64,000 nt of DNA from Clostridium thermobutyricum DSM 4928 (GTDB taxonomy: Bacteria; Bacillota; Clostridia; Clostridiales; Clostridiaceae): assembly GCF_002050515.1 (NCBI RefSeq), contig NZ_LTAY01000070.1, forward strand, positions 87,781-151,780. The letters are read 5' to 3'. Below, piece by piece: positions 59,745 to 64,000 of the stretch. A program made the translations under genes and the position numbers. Within the stretch, counting starts at the first letter, position 1, and every line of letters begins with the position of its first letter. The notes under the pieces were generated by a model, which made no database searches, was not told the DNA's origin, and saw only the letters and a list, made by a program, of their open reading frames with translations.

Positions 59745-60212
59745 ATGTTTAGAAAGCTTAGAAAAATAAACTATGAAATACCAAAAGAAAGAGTAGAAGA
59801 ATTAATAAAAACAACAGAATATGGAGTTTTATCAACAGTTGGAGAAGATGGTTATCCATATGCAGTTCCAGTAAATTATGCTTATATAAATGGAAATATT
59901 TATTTTCACTGTGCTAGAGAAGGACATAAGCTAGATAATATTTCATTTAATAATAAAGTTTCATTTACATTAGTTCCATATTCAAAAGTATTATCTGAAA
60001 AATTTGATAGTGAATATGAAAGTGTAGTTATATTTGGAAAAGCTGAAGAAGTTTTTGATAAAGAAAAAATTGATGGGCTTTTAGGATTAGTTTATAAATA
60101 TTCACCAGAATATGTGGAAGCAGGAAAAGCATATATAGATAGAGCTCAAGATAAAGTTAGAATTATGAAAATAAGCTTTGATTATGTTACAGGTAAAACT
60201 TATAAAGAATAG
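59745..60212 (+). CDS. Pyridoxamine-phosphate-oxidase-fold flavoprotein (NimA-like)
   Basis: 155 residues of the split-barrel FMN-binding fold. Y-G-V-L-S-T-V-G-E-D-G-Y-P-Y-A-V-P-V-N-Y and F-H-C-A-R-E-G-H-K are typical of the NimA/Pyridox_ox_2 group, some of which reduce nitroimidazoles. Its natural role is unknown. ATG 59745 follows AAGGAGGGAG; the ATGs upstream at 59658 lack a binding site. A long terminator follows. Confidence 0.88.
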   Translation: MFRKLRKINYEIPKERVEELIKTTEYGVLSTVGEDGYPYAVPVNYAYINGNIYFHCAREGHKLDNISFNNKVSFTLVPYSKVLSEKFDSEYESVVIFGKAEEVFDKEKIDGLLGLVYKYSPEYVEAGKAYIDRAQDKVRIMKISFDYVTGKTYKE

Positions 60213-60223
60213 TTCTATTAAAG

Positions 60224-60277
60224 AAGAGCATAACTATAAAAGTTATTTTAATACTTTTATAGTTATGTTCTTTTTTT
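60224..60277 (+). terminator. Long-stem intrinsic terminator
   Basis: 20-bp stem (60224-60243 with 60253-60272, one wobble), 9-base loop, T run. Confidence 0.93.
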
Positions 60278-60330
60278 CTGAATATATGTTAGTATATTAT
60301 ATAAAGTATAAAATTGAAATAAAATTGTAA

Positions 60331-60360
60331 TTGTAAATTTAACAAAGTTATTGTTACAAT
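60331..60360 (+). promoter_or_regulatory. Candidate promoter of the second etf operon with overlapping inverted repeat
   Basis: TTGTAA (60331-60336), 18-base spacer, TACAAT (60355-60360). TAACAA (60340-60345) and TTGTTA (60351-60356) form a perfect inverted repeat inside it and could be a repressor site; the half-sites resemble those of the redox regulator Rex but are in the opposite order. Confidence 0.45.
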
Positions 60361-60365
60361 AATAA

Positions 60366-60412
60366 AAAGAACCACGGTTTAATGAAATAGATTATAAAGT
60401 GGTTCTTTTATA
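60366..60412 (+). promoter_or_regulatory. Leader hairpin, possible attenuator, before etfB copy 2
   Basis: AAAGAACCAC (60366-60375) pairs with GTGGTTCTTT (60399-60408) with a 23-base loop, followed by TTATATTATTT. It begins almost at the predicted transcription start, about 115 bases before etfB. Confidence 0.5.
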
Positions 60413-60481
60413 TTATTTAAAGTGAAATTATAATTAGCTTTAGTTAAATGAGATATAGAAAAACTTCAGGAGGAAGAAATT

Positions 60482-61270
60482 TTGAAAATAGCAGTATGTA
60501 TAAAACAAGTACCAAGTAGTGAACATGTTGATGTTGATACAGAAAAAGGTATTTTAATAAGAAATAATTTAGAAAATAAAATGAATCCATTAGACTTACA
60601 TGCATTAGAAGTAGGTGTTAATATAAAAGAAAATGTAGGTGGAGAAGTTTCTGTTATAAGTATGGGACCACCACAAGCTAAAGAAATTATAAAAGAAGCT
60701 TATTCAATTGGAGCAGATAAGGGATATCTTTTATCTGATAGAAAATTTGCTGGGGCAGATGTTCTTGCAACAAGTCATGCACTTGCAGAAGGAATTAAGA
60801 AAATTGGAGATTTAGATCTTATTTTATGTGGAAAATTAACAGTTGATGGTGATACAGCACAAGTAGGACCAGAACTTGCAACTCTTTTAAACATTCCTCA
60901 TATAATAGCAGTTAAAGAAATTGTTGAATGTAAAGAAGATTCAATAGTAGTAGAAAGAGAAATGGAAAATGGAACACAAATAGTCGAAGTTAAGTTCCCT
61001 TGTCTTTTAACTATAGATAAAGAAGCTTCAGAACCAAGACTTCCTTCTTATATAAAAATGAAGGAAAGCAGAGATAGAGAAATAAAAATATTCAGCATGA
61101 ACGATTTAGAAGATACAAATGAAATGAATTATGGTTTACAAGGTTCACCAACAAAGGTTGAAAATATTTTTAAAGCAACAAGTGAAAAAGAACAAGAACT
61201 TTGGAATGGTGATGGAGAAGTACTTGGGGACAAGTTCTCAGAAAAACTAAAGGAACTAAAGTTTATTTAG
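60482..61270 (+). CDS. etfB: Electron transfer flavoprotein beta subunit, copy 2
   Basis: 262 residues, starting at TTG 60482 after AGGAGGAAG. Same motifs as copy 1 (C-I-K-Q-V-P and C-G-K-L-T-V-D-G-D-T-A-Q-V-G-P), so it keeps the bifurcating-flavin region. It pairs with the EtfA encoded 12 bases downstream. Clearly a paralogue of copy 1, which lies 10 kb upstream in the same order and orientation. Confidence 0.92.
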   Translation: MKIAVCIKQVPSSEHVDVDTEKGILIRNNLENKMNPLDLHALEVGVNIKENVGGEVSVISMGPPQAKEIIKEAYSIGADKGYLLSDRKFAGADVLATSHALAEGIKKIGDLDLILCGKLTVDGDTAQVGPELATLLNIPHIIAVKEIVECKEDSIVVEREMENGTQIVEVKFPCLLTIDKEASEPRLPSYIKMKESRDREIKIFSMNDLEDTNEMNYGLQGSPTKVENIFKATSEKEQELWNGDGEVLGDKFSEKLKELKFI

Positions 61271-61282
61271 AGGAGAAGAGTA

Positions 61283-62302
61283 ATGAATAAAAAAATATTA
61301 GATAAAAGCCTTTGGAAAGGTATATTAGTTTACGTTGATTATTTAGAAGATAAAATACATCCAATAACATTTGAACTTATAGGAAAAGCTAGAGAGTTAG
61401 CAGATAAAGTAAATGAAAAAGTATATTGCTTAATGATAGGACATAATTTAGAAGAAAAAGCAGAAGAATTACTTCACTATGGAGTAGATGAAGTACATAT
61501 CTATGATAATGAAGAGTTAAAAGATTTTAAAATAGAACCATATGAAAAAGCTTTTGAAGATTTTGTAACTTGGATTAAACCTTCAGTTATACTAGCACCA
61601 GCAACTTCAACAGGACTTTCATTAGCACCAGCAGTTGCAGCTAAGTTTAAAACAGGTCTAACAGCAAACTGTACAATTCTTAATATTAATGAAAATGGAG
61701 ATTTAGTTCAAACTAGACCAGCTTTTGGTGGAAACATAATGGCTGATATGTTAACTCCTAACAATAGACCTCAAATGGTAACAGTTAGATATAAAGCAAT
61801 GACTCCAGCTGAAAGAAAAGAAGAAGTTTTCGGTAAAGTAGTAAAATGTACTATAGATAAAGAAGATTTAGAATCAAAAATAGAAATATTAGAAACAAAA
61901 ACAGAAGAAAAATCAAATGATTTAACAGAGGCAGATGTTATTGTTGTTGCTGGTAGAGGTGTTAGAAACGAAGAGGATATGCAAATGATTAATGAGCTTG
62001 CAAATCTTTTAGGAGGACAAGTTGGAGTAACTAGACCTCTAATTGAAAAAGGATGGGCAGATGAAAAGCTTCAAATTGGAATAAGTGGAAGAATGGTTAG
62101 ACCAAAACTTATAATAACTTGTGGTATTTCAGGAGATGTTCAGTTCTCAGCAGGTATAGATAAGTCAGATTATATATTTGCAATAAATAGTGACCCAGAC
62201 GCACCAATATTCCAAATTGCTAACTATGGAATAGTTGGAGATCTTTATAAGGTTATTCCTAGATTAATAGAAAATATAAAGAGGGAAAAAGAGGAACAAT
62301 AA
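61283..62302 (+). CDS. etfA: Electron transfer flavoprotein alpha subunit without ferredoxin domain, copy 2
   Basis: 339 residues, starting directly with the Etf alpha domain ([14 protein letters not shown]). Compared with copy 1 the whole Cys-rich N-terminal extension is missing. The FAD-binding S-G-R-M-V-R-P-K and [10 protein letters not shown] are present. It ends one base before the dehydrogenase ATG. Without the cluster, electron flow to ferredoxin may differ from copy 1. Confidence 0.93.
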   Translation: MNKKILDKSLWKGILVYVDYLEDKIHPITFELIGKARELADKVNEKVYCLMIGHNLEEKAEELLHYGVDEVHIYDNEELKDFKIEPYEKAFEDFVTWIKPSVILAPATSTGLSLAPAVAAKFKTGLTANCTILNINENGDLVQTRPAFGGNIMADMLTPNNRPQMVTVRYKAMTPAERKEEVFGKVVKCTIDKEDLESKIEILETKTEEKSNDLTEADVIVVAGRGVRNEEDMQMINELANLLGGQVGVTRPLIEKGWADEKLQIGISGRMVRPKLIITCGISGDVQFSAGIDKSDYIFAINSDPDAPIFQIANYGIVGDLYKVIPRLIENIKREKEEQ

Positions 62303-62303
62303 T

Positions 62304-63704
62304 ATGAGTTATAAAGTATTAGATACAAATGATATAAATTTTTTAAAGAAAATAATTAATGATGATAAAAGAGTTCTTATAGATGGAGATATAAGAGAAG
62401 AATATAGCCATGATGAATTATGTGGAATTCAAAAGTATCCAGAAGTTGTTCTTAAAATTAAAGAAACAAGAGAAGTTTCAGAAGTAATGAAATATGCTAA
62501 TGAAAATAATATTCCTGTAACTCCAAGAGGAACAGGAACAGGGCTTGTAGGAGCAGCAGTTCCAATTCATGGTGGAATTTTATTAGATCTTTCAACAATG
62601 AATAAAATAGTTGAAATTGATGAAGAAAACTTAACTGTTACTGTTGAAACAGGAGTTTTATTAATGGATTTAACTAAATATGTTGAAGAACATGACCTTT
62701 TCTATCCACCAGATCCAGGAGAAAAAACAGCTACAATAGGTGGTAACATAAGTACAAATGCTGGAGGAATGAGAGCAGTTAAGTATGGAGTTACAAGAGA
62801 TTATGTAAGAGGACTTGAAGTTGTTTTACCAAATGGTGAAGTAGTAGAACTTGGAGGAAAAGTAGTTAAAAATAGTACAGGATATGCATTAAAAGATTTA
62901 ATGATAGGTTCAGAAGGAACTTTAGGAATAGTAACAAAAGCTATATTAAAACTTCTTCCATTACCAAAGAAAACAATTAGTCTTTTAGTACCATTCCCTA
63001 ATTTAGATAAAGCAATTGGAACAGTTCCTAAAATAATAAAATCAAAAAATATTCCAACTGCTATTGAGTTTATGCAAAGAGCTGCAATAACTGCTTCAGA
63101 AGAATTTTTAGGAAAGAAATTCCCAGATAGTAAAGCAGATGCATATTTAATTTTATCTTTTGATGGAAATACAAGAGATGAAATAATAAAGAACTTTGAA
63201 AATGTAGCTGAAATATGTCTAGAAGAAGGAGCTCTTGATGTACTTGTTTCAGATACAGCTGAAAGAAACGCTGCTATTTGGTCAGCAAGAGGAGCTTTCT
63301 TAGAAGCTATTAAAGCTTCAACTACTCAAATGGATGAAGTTGATGTAGTAGTTCCAAGAAATAAAATTGCTGAATTTGTTAACTATACTCATGAATTAGA
63401 AGAAAAATATAAAATAAGAATAAGATCATTTGGACATGCTGGAGACGGAAATCTTCATATTTATATATTAAGAGACGAATTAGACCAAGAAGCATGGGAA
63501 GATAGAATGAGAAAAGCTATGAATGATATGTATGCTATGGCTAAAGAAATGAAAGGTCAAGTATCAGGAGAACATGGAATAGGATATGATAAAATTGATT
63601 TTATGAGAGAATCAATAGGAGAAGCTAGTTATCAGGCAATGAAAGCTATAAAATTAGCATTAGATCCTAAAAATGTTTTAAATCCAGGAAAAGTAGTTAA
63701 ATAA
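62304..63704 (+). CDS. lctD: FAD-linked lactate/2-hydroxyacid dehydrogenase, copy 2
   Basis: 466 residues, the same length as copy 1 and very similar throughout. [30 protein letters not shown] and S-G-E-H-G-I-G are intact. Substrate likely lactate; a different 2-hydroxy acid is possible for one of the two copies. Contains the 107-bp tract (62706-62812) identical to copy 1. Closed by a terminator. Confidence 0.92.
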   Translation: MSYKVLDTNDINFLKKIINDDKRVLIDGDIREEYSHDELCGIQKYPEVVLKIKETREVSEVMKYANENNIPVTPRGTGTGLVGAAVPIHGGILLDLSTMNKIVEIDEENLTVTVETGVLLMDLTKYVEEHDLFYPPDPGEKTATIGGNISTNAGGMRAVKYGVTRDYVRGLEVVLPNGEVVELGGKVVKNSTGYALKDLMIGSEGTLGIVTKAILKLLPLPKKTISLLVPFPNLDKAIGTVPKIIKSKNIPTAIEFMQRAAITASEEFLGKKFPDSKADAYLILSFDGNTRDEIIKNFENVAEICLEEGALDVLVSDTAERNAAIWSARGAFLEAIKASTTQMDEVDVVVPRNKIAEFVNYTHELEEKYKIRIRSFGHAGDGNLHIYILRDELDQEAWEDRMRKAMNDMYAMAKEMKGQVSGEHGIGYDKIDFMRESIGEASYQAMKAIKLALDPKNVLNPGKVVK

Positions 63705-63726
63705 AAATAATTTTATAATTAATATG

Positions 63727-63761
63727 AAATAAGACTTTTATAATAAAAGTCTTATTTTTTT
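63727..63761 (+). terminator. Intrinsic terminator after the second etf operon
   Basis: Perfect 13-bp stem (63727-63739 with 63745-63757), loop ATAAT, T run. Confidence 0.92.
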
Positions 63762-63844
63762 ATTATATTTTTATTTCAAGTATTTAAAATAATTTACGAT
63801 AATATATTAAGAAAAATAATTATGTAAAGGAAAATTTTAATACT

Positions 63845-63943
63845 ATGATTTATAATAAAACACCATTTATTATTGGGATAATTGCATTAATTTTAATTTA
63901 TTTAACTGTAATATCAATGATTAGATATTTAGAAAATGACTAA
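63845..63943 (+). CDS. Possible 32-residue single-helix membrane peptide
   Basis: M-I-Y-N-K-T-P-F then about 20 hydrophobic residues and a charged end (R-Y-L-E-N-D). AAAGGAAAA lies rather far (about 12 bases) upstream. It could be a real small protein or chance in AT-rich sequence. Confidence 0.35.
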   Translation: MIYNKTPFIIGIIALILIYLTVISMIRYLEND

Positions 63944-64000
63944 ATATTTTTATTTATTAATTTTATCGTGTAGATACAGAACTTTTAATAAATATAAAGG

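Overview
The window is strongly AT-rich and reads as chromosome of a butyrate-forming, spore-forming anaerobe of Clostridium sensu stricto. The evidence is phosphotransbutyrylase and butyrate kinase side by side, an Etf-coupled lactate dehydrogenase, a glycyl radical diol dehydratase with its activase, a glmS ribozyme, a collagen-like protein of the kind found on clostridial spore surfaces, AGGAGG-type ribosome binding sites and frequent TTG/GTG starts. I cannot fix the species. No tRNA, rRNA, CRISPR array, insertion sequence or prophage was seen.

Layout. 1-2.9 kb: tail of a chromate-type transporter, a membrane-anchored TPR protein and isoaspartyl dipeptidase. 2.9-4.4 kb (minus): two poorly characterised genes. 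4.7-7.7 kb: pullulanase and ROK glucokinase (alpha-glucan use). 8-11.2 kb: a sirohaem nitrite/sulfite reductase-like protein and non-phosphorylating GAPDH. 11.4-11.8 kb: wreck of an MFS transporter. 11.9-13.5 kb (minus): SleB-type cell-wall hydrolase and a helical membrane-anchored protein. 13.7-21.7 kb: cdaA-cdaR (c-di-AMP synthesis), an FAD protein, ptb-buk, a TrpR-like regulator and glmM. 22.2-27.9 kb: kdpFABC plus a KdpD that stops before the kinase domains, with no kdpE. 28.2-36 kb: ilvN-leuCDB-ilvD-ilvB-ilvC, in which ilvD carries an in-frame stop. 36.2-38.8 kb: small membrane protein, YgjP-like metallopeptidase, ThiT under a TPP riboswitch, and a cyclase-family hydrolase. 38.8-41 kb (minus): vanY-capA. 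41.2-42.9 kb: collagen-like protein. 42.9-47 kb (minus): marR plus a heterodimeric ABC exporter. 47.1-49.8 kb: GIY-YIG protein, glmS ribozyme, glmS and a 51-residue protein. 50.5-63.7 kb: two paralogous etfB-etfA-lactate dehydrogenase operons flanking a glycyl radical dehydratase and activase, a lipoprotein-like gene, an amino acid permease and a flavin-binding protein.

How it fits together. Lactate can be oxidised by the Etf/Ldh complexes, sugars from alpha-glucans enter through glucokinase, and carbon leaves as butyrate through Ptb-Buk. GlmM and GlmS supply amino sugars for the wall; the CdaA-CdaR pair shares this neighbourhood and lies upstream of the high-affinity potassium pump Kdp, a process commonly linked to c-di-AMP. 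The leucine/valine/isoleucine operon looks intact except for the ilvD nonsense codon, which predicts a branched-chain amino acid defect unless there is a second dehydratase or readthrough.

The strongest points for follow-up are: the ilvD stop; the two Etf/Ldh sets, which differ by a one-cluster ferredoxin domain and share a 107-bp identical tract; the complete mutually exclusive pairing scheme for the TPP riboswitch of thiT; the kinase-less KdpD; and the paired operator at marR. I did not find a clearly new defence, mobile or biosynthetic system.
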